8,676 bases of DNA from JAKOQB01 sp036824465 (GTDB lineage: Bacteria; Pseudomonadota; Gammaproteobacteria; Burkholderiales; Burkholderiaceae_F), in the NCBI GenBank assembly GCA_036824465.1, contig DAITAC010000141.1:1-8676 (forward strand), written 5' to 3'. The notes under the pieces are model-generated. The model did no database searches. It had not been told where the DNA came from and worked only from the letters and a program-made list of their open reading frames with translations. The first letter of the stretch is position 1; each line of letters starts with the position of its first letter. Below are positions 1-6,293 of the stretch, piece by piece. A program made the translations under genes and the position numbers.

Positions 1-7
1 TCTCCTT
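1..7 (-). promoter_or_regulatory. Possible ribosome binding site of an off-window gene
   Basis: Read on the minus strand, the last bases of the window are AAGGAGA, a near-consensus Shine-Dalgarno sequence. It lies 23 nt past the stop codon of the amidohydrolase gene. The start codon it would serve is just outside the window. This suggests the minus-strand operon continues, but it is inferred from a 7-base match only. Confidence 0.35.
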
Positions 8-30
8 GGATGGGTTTGTTGTTCTCTGTT

Positions 31-1017
31 TCAGAATCCGAAGATACGCTGCGCGTTGCCGCCGCGCACCTTTTCGCGCCGCGCGCCGAACAGGGAATTC
101 ACGCGCGCCAGGCAGCCGCGCGGATCGCCGATCGTATGCGGGTAGTCGGAGCCGTACATGACAAAGTCGTCGCCGAACGCGTGCAGAGTGAGATCGAGTG
201 CTTGCTGTGTGAACACGACCGAGTCGGCGTAAAGCCTCCCCATGTAGCTGGACGGCGTGCTTTGCGTCTTCGTGCGGCACGCGGGAATGTTGCGGAAGCA
301 CTGGTCGAGCCGGCCGAGCAGGAACGGCAATGCGCCGCCGCCGTGGGAGGCGATGATCGCGAGCCGCGTATAGCGATCAAGAAAGCCGTCGAACAGCATG
401 CGTGATATTGCGAGCGTCGTGTCGAACGTGAAGCCGATCGACGCGGTGAGCTGAAACTCGTTCATCTGCATTTCCCGCACGCCGGGAGGCGCGGTCGGGT
501 GAACAAGCACCGGCAACTCCAGTGCATCGATCGCTTGCCACACCGGAGCGAACTCGGGCGCCGTCAGTGGTCGGCCGGCAATGTTCGCCAGCACCATCAC
601 GCCGCTCGCGCCTCTGCCTTTCGCGCGTGCAAGCTCCACGGTCGCGAGTTCCGCGTGCTGCCACGGCAGCGAGCAGAGGTATTCGACGCGGCCGGCATAA
701 CGTGCGCGCGCTGCGGCCATGTCATCGTTCATCACGCGGGCCGCCTTGAGACTGATCTCCGGCGAGCCCCAGTAGACGTTGGGGCAGGTCAGTGACACGA
801 CCGACACGTCGATGCCGACCTCGTCCATCATCCGGATGCGGCTGGCGTAATCGAACATCTCGGGCACCGGCGTCATGAACGGCGCGTCGTCAAGATGGAT
901 CGCGCGCAGCCCGCCGACGACTTCTTTCAGCGAGAGCCGCGGTCCGCCATGCTGTTCGAGCAGCGCGAGGTAATCATGATTGAGCATGTGCGTGTGGACA
1001 TCGATGACCGGGGCCAT
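31..1017 (-). CDS. ACMSD-like amidohydrolase (amidohydrolase_2 family)
   Basis: A 328-residue metal-dependent hydrolase/decarboxylase of the amidohydrolase_2 family, the group of 2-amino-3-carboxymuconate-6-semialdehyde decarboxylase (ACMSD). The metal-site pattern is complete: HxH at residues 8 and 10 (IDVHTH), His173 in VHP, His225 in SHGGG and Asp291 in GSDYPH. These positions closely match those known for bacterial ACMSD (His9, His11, His177, His228, Asp294). Length is normal and no signal peptide is seen, so it should be cytoplasmic. The ATG at 1017 is preceded by GGAGA with a 7-nt spacer. It lies 20 nt after what may be the stop of the Bug-type gene, so the two are probably co-transcribed. 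Relatives decarboxylate or hydrolyse aromatic-derived acids, and the substrate here cannot be read from sequence. Family assignment is firm and exact reaction unknown. The start differs from the IDCHGH opening I recall for LigJ-type 4-oxalomesaconate hydratases. Confidence 0.9.
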   Translation of the reverse strand: MAPVIDVHTHMLNHDYLALLEQHGGPRLSLKEVVGGLRAIHLDDAPFMTPVPEMFDYASRIRMMDEVGIDVSVVSLTCPNVYWGSPEISLKAARVMNDDMAAARARYAGRVEYLCSLPWQHAELATVELARAKGRGASGVMVLANIAGRPLTAPEFAPVWQAIDALELPVLVHPTAPPGVREMQMNEFQLTASIGFTFDTTLAISRMLFDGFLDRYTRLAIIASHGGGALPFLLGRLDQCFRNIPACRTKTQSTPSSYMGRLYADSVVFTQQALDLTLHAFGDDFVMYGSDYPHTIGDPRGCLARVNSLFGARREKVRGGNAQRIFGF

Positions 1018-1037
1018 GTCGTGTTCTCCGTGGTAGG

Positions 1038-1060
1038 TCAGTCCGCCTCGGCGCTGGAGT
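1038..1060 (-). CDS. Probable C-terminal end of the Bug-type gene (fragment)
   Basis: Between the gap and the amidohydrolase start, one minus-strand frame reads SSAEAD followed by TGA (1038-1040). A gene ending here would leave 20 nt to the next start, with that gene's ribosome site in the interval, a normal operon spacing. I infer it is the last few codons of the binding-protein gene whose start lies on the other side of the gap. A stop in one of three frames is weak evidence by itself, so this is tentative. Confidence 0.4.
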
Positions 1061-1160
1061 NNNNNNNNNNNNNNNNNNNNNNNNNNNNNNNNNNNNNNNN
1101 NNNNNNNNNNNNNNNNNNNNNNNNNNNNNNNNNNNNNNNNNNNNNNNNNNNNNNNNNNNN
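1061..1160. other. Assembly gap (100 Ns)
   Basis: Exactly 100 consecutive N bases, the usual placeholder for a scaffold join of unknown length. The flanking fragments are the start and the probable end of one gene. For both to be in the same frame, the true gap length must be 2 modulo 3, and 100 is not. A full Bug-family protein of about 320-330 residues would need roughly 0.8 kb here. Any reading frame drawn through the Ns is an artefact. Confidence 0.97.
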
Positions 1161-1294
1161 GGCGTTTCAGGCCAGGTCGAGGCCGTGCCGGCTGTCTGCG
1201 CCGATGATGGGGATGAGAGCAAGAGCGCTAGCGCACTCACGGCGAAAGCGAACACACGCCTGAATGCGCGGACGTTCGTTTGTGGTGTCGGCAT
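1161..1294 (-). CDS. Bug/TctC-family periplasmic solute-binding protein, N-terminal part, cut by gap
   Basis: Only the first 44 codons and two bases of codon 45 are present before the gap. They encode a clear Sec signal peptide: a basic n-region (VRAFRR), a hydrophobic core (VFAFAVSALALLL) and an SSPSSAQ-type cleavage region. Next comes ...STWPETP; the split last codon is CCN and so must be Pro. Bug proteins of tripartite tricarboxylate transport typically begin their mature chain with W/Y-P-x-K-P-I-R, so this is the expected opening. The family binds carboxylates in the periplasm. The start chosen is the ATG at 1294, with AGGA 6 nt upstream. An in-frame ATG at 1309 would add five residues. 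Its partner downstream is the amidohydrolase. The family call rests on the signal peptide plus a short motif. Confidence 0.7.
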
Positions 1295-1378
1295 TGAGAT
1301 TCCTGCCATAGCCCCTGGAAGTTCGAATTGTCGCGCAGGCTGATGCCAACCCGGCGCGTCTTCGTGGACAATCTGCGC
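1295..1378. promoter_or_regulatory. Divergent promoter region, Bug operon / arginase
   Basis: These 84 nt separate two genes that start in opposite directions, so both promoters, or their start-proximal parts, should lie here. I see no good sigma70 -35/-10 pair in either direction. A 6-bp inverted repeat (ATTGTC at 1327-1332, GACAAT at 1367-1372, 34 nt apart) and a TTCGAA palindrome near 1322-1327 are the only symmetrical elements, and neither is strong. If arginase used an upstream start (TTG 1328 or ATG 1343), much of this stretch would be coding. Confidence 0.45.
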
Positions 1379-2293
1379 ATGAACAGAAAGGTCAGTCTCA
1401 TCGGTGCACCGACGGACGTGGGCGCGAGCGTGCGCGGCGCCAGCATGGGGCCGGAGGCGCTGCGTGTGGCGGGCGTCGGCTTGGCGCTGCAAAGCCACGA
1501 CCTCGAAGTCGCTGATCGCGGCAACCTGGCAGGCCCCGCCAATCCGTGGCTTCCGCCGGTGGATGGTTATCGCCATCTGCCCGAGGTCGTGGCGTGGAAC
1601 AGAATCGTGCATGACGCGGTGCTGGCCGAACTGCAGGACGGCCGTCTGCCGGTCCTGCTCGGCGGTGACCACAGTCTGGCCATTGGTTCGATCGCCGCGG
1701 TCGCTCGACATTGCCGCGCGACTGGACGCAGCCTGCGTGTGCTGTGGCTCGACGCACACGCGGATTTCAATACCAATGTGCTGACGCCGAGCGGCAACCT
1801 GCACGGCATGCCGGTCGCTTGCCTGTGTGGCCATGGACCGCTTGAGCTGATTTCGATCGCCGGTGATGTGCCAGCCATCGACCCGAAGTGGATGCGGCAG
1901 ATCGGTATCCGCAGTGTCGACGCGGGCGAGAAGCGTTTTGTTCATCAGGTCGGGCTTGAGGTCTTCGACATGCGCTTCATCGACGAAATGGGGTTGCGGC
2001 ATTCGATGGAACTGGCGCTGGCGATGATGAACAGCAACACGCACCTGCACGTGAGCTTCGATGTCGATTTCCTCGACCCCGAGATTGCACCGGGCGTCGG
2101 TACGACTGTGCGCGGCGGCCCCGGCTACCGCGAGGCGCAGCTGTGCATGGAGATGATTGCGGATTCGGGTGCGCTGGCGTCGGTCGACGTGATGGAGCTG
2201 AATCCCGCGCTCGATGTGCGCAACCGAACCGCCGAACTGGCGGTCGATCTGATTGAGAGCCTGTTCGGCAAGAGCACGCTGATGCGCGAGTGA
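1379..2293 (+). CDS. rocF: Arginase (ureohydrolase family)
   Basis: A 304-residue arginase, which hydrolyses L-arginine to L-ornithine and urea with a binuclear manganese centre. With the ATG at 1379 as residue 1, the metal ligands are His98 (GGDHS), Asp125, His127 and Asp129 (DAHAD), and Asp228 and Asp230 (SFDVDFLD). Their spacing is almost the same as in Bacillus caldovelox arginase (99, 122, 124, 126, 226, 228). SGNLHG near 138-143 is the substrate loop. The N-terminal VSLIGAPTDVGA and RGASMGPEALR favour arginase over agmatinase or formimidoylglutamase. In-frame starts at 1328 (TTG) and 1343 (ATG) would add 17 or 12 residues not expected in the family. None of the starts has a strong ribosome site, so the exact start is less certain than the function. 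The thiolase gene follows after 24 nt. Confidence 0.93.
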   Translation: MNRKVSLIGAPTDVGASVRGASMGPEALRVAGVGLALQSHDLEVADRGNLAGPANPWLPPVDGYRHLPEVVAWNRIVHDAVLAELQDGRLPVLLGGDHSLAIGSIAAVARHCRATGRSLRVLWLDAHADFNTNVLTPSGNLHGMPVACLCGHGPLELISIAGDVPAIDPKWMRQIGIRSVDAGEKRFVHQVGLEVFDMRFIDEMGLRHSMELALAMMNSNTHLHVSFDVDFLDPEIAPGVGTTVRGGPGYREAQLCMEMIADSGALASVDVMELNPALDVRNRTAELAVDLIESLFGKSTLMRE

Positions 2294-2308
2294 ATCGCCT
2301 GAGAATTG

Positions 2309-2320
2309 GGAGGTGCTGTG
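2309..2320 (+). promoter_or_regulatory. Ribosome binding site that fixes a GTG start
   Basis: GGAGG at 2309-2313 is a consensus Shine-Dalgarno sequence 4 nt before GTG 2318. The nearest ATG, at 2330, is 16 nt from it, too far for normal initiation, and the TTG at 2306 lies upstream of the site. The GTG is therefore the best thiolase start. Confidence 0.75.
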
Positions 2321-3487
2321 GAAGCCTGCATGATTGGCTGGGCGCACTCGCGTTTCGGCAAGCTGGACAACATCGATCTCGAGCAACTGGTCGTCGACGT
2401 TTCGCGCGAGGCGATGCGCGATGCGCAGGTGAGCGCAAGAGACATCGACGCCGTCGTGATCGGCCACTGCGGCGGCGGCATGGTGCCCGAGATCTTCGTC
2501 AGTTCGCTGCCGCTGCAGGCTGATGCGGACCTGCGCTTCAAGCCCGCGGTACGAGTCGAGAACGCGTGCGCCACCGGCACCGCGGCGATTCACGCCGGGC
2601 TCGACATGGTCGCGGCGGGTCGTGCGAAGCGCGTGCTGGTGGTGGGCGCCGAGAAGATGACCGGCGTGCCGGGCGCGAAGGTCACCGAGATCCTTGCCAG
2701 TGCCAGCTACGTGAAGGAAGAAGCCTCCCGCGGCCTGACGTTTCCGGGCATCTTCGCGTTGTTTGCGCAGCGCTATTTTGAAAAGTACGGCGATCACTCG
2801 GCGACGCTGGCGAAGATCGCGGCGAAGAATCACGCCAACGGCGTGCGCAATCCGCTGGCGCAGATGCAGCGCGACCTCGGCTTCGATTTCTGCAACACGG
2901 TGTCCGACAAGAATCCGATCGTCGCCGCGCCGCTGCGCAAGACGGATTGTTCACTTGTTTCGGACGGTGCGGCCGCGGTCATCCTTGCGGACCCGGACAT
3001 CGCGCGTACTGCACGGAAAGCTGTCGCGTTTCGTGCGCGCGCCCATGTGAACGACTTCCTGCCAATGAGCCGCAGGGACCCGCTGCTGTTCGAGGGCGCA
3101 CGCGAGGCAATCGCGCTCGCGTATCGCGCCGCCGGCATCAGCGTCGATGACCTCGACTTCGGCGAGGTGCACGACTGCTTCACGATGGCTGAGTTGCTGA
3201 TCTATGAGGCGATGGGTCTGGCAAAACCAGGGCAGGGTGCACGTGTGATTGACGAAGGCATCAGCGCGGCCAATGGCCGGTTGCCGATCAATCCGTCGGG
3301 CGGCCTGAAGTCAAAGGGCCATCCGATCGGTGCCACCGGTGTGTCGATGCACGTGCTGGCCGCGCGCCAGCTAGTCGGTGACGCGGGCGACTTTCAAGTG
3401 CGCGACGCCAAGCTCGGATTGGTGTTCAACATGGGCGGATCGGCGGTCGCGAACTACGCGTCGATTCTCGAACCGCTGCGCGACTGA
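2318..3487 (+). CDS. SCP-x-type thiolase (acetyl-CoA acetyltransferase family)
   Basis: A 389-residue thiolase starting at GTG 2318. Thiolases cleave 3-ketoacyl-CoA or condense acyl-CoAs. Visible active-site motifs are the nucleophilic Cys84 (ENACATG), H285-D-C287-F (GEVHDCF) and His335 (KGHPIGATG). The C-terminal Cys of classical thiolases (CxG) is missing and the equivalent stretch is NMGG (371-374). This is the pattern of the SCP2/SCP-x subgroup, where the Cys of HDCF is thought to take over the acid/base role. It is not a typical phaA/atoB enzyme. It lies 24 nt after arginase and is probably co-transcribed. Many bacterial members are paired with a small Zn-ribbon/OB-fold (DUF35) protein, but none is next to this gene. 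Substrate is unknown and could be a branched or aromatic acyl-CoA. Confidence 0.92.
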   Translation: MEACMIGWAHSRFGKLDNIDLEQLVVDVSREAMRDAQVSARDIDAVVIGHCGGGMVPEIFVSSLPLQADADLRFKPAVRVENACATGTAAIHAGLDMVAAGRAKRVLVVGAEKMTGVPGAKVTEILASASYVKEEASRGLTFPGIFALFAQRYFEKYGDHSATLAKIAAKNHANGVRNPLAQMQRDLGFDFCNTVSDKNPIVAAPLRKTDCSLVSDGAAAVILADPDIARTARKAVAFRARAHVNDFLPMSRRDPLLFEGAREAIALAYRAAGISVDDLDFGEVHDCFTMAELLIYEAMGLAKPGQGARVIDEGISAANGRLPINPSGGLKSKGHPIGATGVSMHVLAARQLVGDAGDFQVRDAKLGLVFNMGGSAVANYASILEPLRD

Positions 3488-3493
3488 AGAAGC

Positions 3494-3518
3494 CGTCGGT
3501 CGGCAAAGCCGACCGACG
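3494..3518. terminator. Bidirectional hairpin terminator between convergent genes
   Basis: A perfect 11-bp inverted repeat, CGTCGGTCGGC and GCCGACCGACG, with an AAA loop. It starts 7 nt after the thiolase stop and, on the other strand, 12 nt after the DUF2863-like stop. The plus-strand side is followed by a T-rich but broken run (TTATCCTTCC), and the minus-strand side by GCTTCTTC. The stem is strong and well placed, but the U-tracts are imperfect. Confidence 0.75.
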
Positions 3519-3529
3519 TTATCCTTCCG

Positions 3530-4711
3530 TTAATGCAACGGCGCGTTCTGCTGCTCGTCTGCGTCTTCGGGCGGCTCGGCGTGGACCGCATGACCGGCGG
3601 GGTTGGGAAACATCGGCGCGCCACAGTCATCGCAGTACTCGAGCGGGAACCGGTGCGCATGCGTGTTGATGCGCGCGATTCCGTGCGCGCGCAGGGCGGA
3701 CTCGATTTCCTCCTGCGCCTTTTCTTCGTCATCACCAAGCAGCGGCCACACCACGCCTTCGATCACCGCGTCTTCGTCGGCCGTCTTCGAGATGCCAACC
3801 CGCATCTCCTCGACGCCCTTTTCCTCGAATGCGGCCACTGTCGCCTGCAGTTCGGCGGGCTTGATGTCGTAAGCGAGTTTCAGGTAGGACGCCGCGGCTT
3901 CGACCGAGAACTCGCGCAGTTCACGATCGGCATTGCGCAACGCCGCGTGAAACGCATTCGGCGCCAGCACGCGATAGCGACACCCGGTCATCAACGGTTG
4001 CAGCACGTTGCCTACTTGTTCGCAGAAGGTTGCGATCGCGCCCAGCTTGGCGTCCGGATCGACGCCGGTTTCCTGCCAGTGATAAAGCGCCTGCCCCGTC
4101 GGCGCGACGATGGCCGCCAGCAGGTAGCGGGTGTCGGCGAGCATCGCCACCGGTTCGCGCAGGCTCTTCGCGTCGATCTTCAGGCGCTTGCCTTCAGTGG
4201 CCGCGGCAAACAGCGCGTGCGCGGTGTCGTAGACCTCGCCCAGCGACTCGGGCAACTGGTCGATCGAGTAGAGATAGTCGGCAACCGCAAGCCGCGTGCC
4301 GCGCGCGGCAAGATGCCCGGTGATATGCACGGCGACGTTGTCGACGAGCGCGCTGCTGAACGACGTCGTGGGCAAGCGGTAGCGAGACCATGCGAGCACC
4401 GGCACGGTTATCAACAGTGCATCGTGCGGCTTGCCGTCGATCTCGATCGTCGCGCTCTCTGCGCATGATTCGGCCAGATCAGCCAGATCGTCGTACGCCC
4501 GCGCGCTGGTGCGCGACAGGTCATCCAGCGCCGCCTCGATCGCATCGGCAAAGCCGCGCGAGAGGCGGTCGTTGAGCAGTTCGACCAGGCGACGTTCCCA
4601 CAGTCGGTCCTCAATGCGTCCGCCGGATTCGGACAATCGCCGCGCCAGCTTGGCGAGCGTTTCCGCGTCCGCGGAGTGGCGCGCGCGGGAGATGTAACGA
4701 GTGCGGCGCAT
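3530..4711 (-). CDS. DUF2863-like protein of unknown function
   Basis: A 393-residue soluble protein with no signal peptide or membrane segment. By sequence feel it matches DUF2863, a family I know mainly from Burkholderiales and with no assigned function. The N-terminal third is basic then helical (MRRTRYISRA, then charged helices to about residue 85). The middle is mixed alpha/beta. Near the C-terminus a Cys pair (C360-D-D-C363) is followed by GAPMFPNPAGHAVHAE, with several nearby His (351, 353, 374, 377) that could complete a metal site. The tail is acidic and Gln-rich. The ATG at 4711 has GAGGA 6 nt upstream. The gene stands alone, convergent with the thiolase and divergent from the MFS gene, so context suggests nothing about its role. 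Gene reality is very likely and the family name is less sure. Confidence 0.8.
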   Translation of the reverse strand: MRRTRYISRARHSADAETLAKLARRLSESGGRIEDRLWERRLVELLNDRLSRGFADAIEAALDDLSRTSARAYDDLADLAESCAESATIEIDGKPHDALLITVPVLAWSRYRLPTTSFSSALVDNVAVHITGHLAARGTRLAVADYLYSIDQLPESLGEVYDTAHALFAAATEGKRLKIDAKSLREPVAMLADTRYLLAAIVAPTGQALYHWQETGVDPDAKLGAIATFCEQVGNVLQPLMTGCRYRVLAPNAFHAALRNADRELREFSVEAAASYLKLAYDIKPAELQATVAAFEEKGVEEMRVGISKTADEDAVIEGVVWPLLGDDEEKAQEEIESALRAHGIARINTHAHRFPLEYCDDCGAPMFPNPAGHAVHAEPPEDADEQQNAPLH

Positions 4712-4737
4712 GCAGCATCCTCGATTGACAAACTCGT

Positions 4738-4743
4738 ATTATC
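4738..4743 (-). promoter_or_regulatory. Possible -10 element for the DUF2863-like gene
   Basis: The minus strand reads GATAAT, five of six matches to TATAAT, 26 nt before the ATG at 4711. Transcription would start about 20 nt upstream of the gene. No convincing -35 hexamer lies 16-18 nt further upstream; the sequence there is CTGCAA-like. Confidence 0.3.
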
Positions 4744-5026
4744 CCACCGCCGCTCGCCGATTGCAGAATCAAAAGACCATGCGGCGCGCTGCAACGTCCG
4801 AGGTCATGCGCCGAGGTCGAGCTCAGCCGTGCTGATGGTGGCGCCGCCGGTCATGGCCAGCGCATGTGCCGGAAGCGCTGAAGTTGGCATCGTCGACAAG
4901 GAGGTCTGCGCTTTACCGAGAGATGTAAGAGTCGACGGTGTGGCGGACAAGACGACGATGAGCCGGTCGTTGTGAAGGCCGGAGAGGCGATTCGCAATTT
5001 CATTGAAAGCAATTGAGCGTGCATCG
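4744..5026. other. Intergenic region, possible gene debris
   Basis: This stretch between two divergent genes holds no complete gene I can support. The last part resembles coding sequence in two frames: VGIVDKEVCALPRDVRVDG around 4882-4938, then DDDEPVVVKAGEAIRNFIES and Asn before TGA at 5014-5016 in another frame. Neither has a good start. The TGA lies 10 nt before the MFS start, as the end of an upstream operon gene would. It could be a decayed gene end or chance in GC-rich DNA. AAGGAGGT at 4898-4905 looks like a strong ribosome site, but the only nearby start (ATG 4923) is followed at once by TAA. The MFS promoter should also lie here, though I cannot point to one. Confidence 0.35.
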
Positions 5027-6289
5027 ATGAGCGCCGTGCTCGAACCGTCCGTCCCGCCCCGCGACGTGGAGGTCATTTCGCTGGTCGGACTGGCGCACGG
5101 CACCTCGCATTTCTTTCATCTGCTGCTGCCGTCGCTCTTTCCCTGGTTGATAAAGGACTTTGGCCTGTCGTTCACGCAGGTTGGGTTCCTGACGACAGTG
5201 TTCTTTCTCGTCAGCGGAGTCGGCCAGGCGCTGGCGGGTTTTGTGGTTGATCGTGTCGGTGGACAGCGTGTAATGCTGTTCGGTATCGGCATGCTCAGCG
5301 CTGCGGGCGTTCTGGCCGGTCTGGCGACGAGCTACCCGGCGCTGGTGCTTGCCTCGGCGGTCGCTGGGCTCGGCAACTCGATCTTTCATCCGGCCGACTT
5401 CACATTGCTCAACCGGCGTGTGTCGATGCCGAGGCTTGGCCACGCTTTTTCGATGCATGGACTGGCGGGGTATCTCGGCTGGGCAGCCGCTCCGGTGTTC
5501 GTCACCGGCCTCGCAGGCGTGTGGAACTGGCATGTCGCCGCGTTTGGGGCCGCGGCGGTAGGGGCCGCAGTGCTCGCGCTGCTATATCTGCAGCGGGGAA
5601 TTCTCGATGACCGTAGCCTGCAAACGCTGGTTGCATCAGGCCCTTCATCGTCTGCCACAGCGCCGGTCGAATCCCAATTCGCGTTCCTTGGTTCCGTCGC
5701 GGTGTGGTTATGTTTCCTGTTCTTCCTCTTGACGACCGCCGGTTTTGGAATCCTCCAAACCTATGGACCCACAGTGCTGGGTCATGTCTACACGATGCCG
5801 CTTGCCTTGGCGACGGCTGGACTCACCGCCTACCTGCTCGGCAGTGCGGCTGGCATCGTGACCGGCGGGTTCGTTGCCGCGCGGTTTACGGAAAGCGATC
5901 TGGTCATCGCTTCGATGCTTGCATTTGCCGCGCTGGTCGCACTGGTACTTGCCACAGCCGTCGTTCCCGGCTGGGTGGCAATCGCGTGCATGGCCGGGAT
6001 GGGATTCGGCGTCGGCGTGGCCGGGCCGAGCCGCGATCTGCTGGTGCGCAAGGCTGCCACGTCGCAGTTTGGAAAGACGTCCTACGGGCGCGTTTACGGC
6101 TTTGTCTACTCGGGGACCGACGTCGGACTGGCGCTGGCGCCGCTTGTGATCGGGCCGGTGCTCGATGCGGGACATTTCGCGCTGGCGCTGTATGCAGTGG
6201 CGGCGCTTCAAGTGGGCGCGTTAATCGGTGCGTTGCGCGTCGGTGCACAAACACGCGTGGTGGCAATCAAACGCGCAGGAGCGGAGTGA
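5027..6289 (+). CDS. MFS transporter, fosmidomycin-resistance-like
   Basis: A 420-residue major facilitator with about 12 membrane helices in two halves, split by a hydrophilic loop at about 190-218. Motif A is clear after helix 2 (G71-F-V-V-D-R-V-G-G-Q-R). NSIFHPADF (117-125) resembles the NxxFHP signature of the Fsr (fosmidomycin resistance) branch, and GPSRDLLVRK (333-342) sits at the matching place in the second half. It acts in the inner membrane, probably as a proton-coupled carrier, with substrate unknown. The ATG at 5027 is preferred, with a weak GAG-type ribosome site 9 nt upstream. A TTG at 5003 would add eight residues but lacks a well-spaced site. The stop is 4 nt before the RraA-like gene, so the two should be translated together and may share a substrate or pathway. 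Confidence 0.92.
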   Translation: MSAVLEPSVPPRDVEVISLVGLAHGTSHFFHLLLPSLFPWLIKDFGLSFTQVGFLTTVFFLVSGVGQALAGFVVDRVGGQRVMLFGIGMLSAAGVLAGLATSYPALVLASAVAGLGNSIFHPADFTLLNRRVSMPRLGHAFSMHGLAGYLGWAAAPVFVTGLAGVWNWHVAAFGAAAVGAAVLALLYLQRGILDDRSLQTLVASGPSSSATAPVESQFAFLGSVAVWLCFLFFLLTTAGFGILQTYGPTVLGHVYTMPLALATAGLTAYLLGSAAGIVTGGFVAARFTESDLVIASMLAFAALVALVLATAVVPGWVAIACMAGMGFGVGVAGPSRDLLVRKAATSQFGKTSYGRVYGFVYSGTDVGLALAPLVIGPVLDAGHFALALYAVAALQVGALIGALRVGAQTRVVAIKRAGAE

Positions 6290-6293
6290 CTCG

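Noticed and set aside
895..1263. Plus-strand frame through the N run
   Set aside because: It is antisense to the amidohydrolase and Bug starts and bridges a gap of unknown length.
1327..1372. ATTGTC / GACAAT inverted repeat between divergent genes
   Set aside because: Six-base arms 34 nt apart are expected by chance; kept only as a note in the promoter entry.
974..2833. Long minus-strand frame of 619 codons
   Set aside because: It runs antisense through the arginase gene and part of the thiolase gene and across the Ns. Only its stretch at 1161-1294 is real, as the start of the Bug-type gene.
3533..4468. 311-codon plus-strand frame
   Set aside because: It is the mirror of the DUF2863-like gene, Arg/His/Gly-rich with no family features, and a typical GC-rich shadow.
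4898..4928. Shine-Dalgarno-like AAGGAGGT followed by ATG-TAA
   Set aside because: A 17-nt spacer and an immediate stop make a real start-stop leader unlikely.
4804..5103. 99-codon minus-strand frame in the intergenic region
   Set aside because: Ser/Thr/Ala-rich, overlaps the MFS start on the other strand, no ribosome site seen, and no motif recognised. It might be chance.
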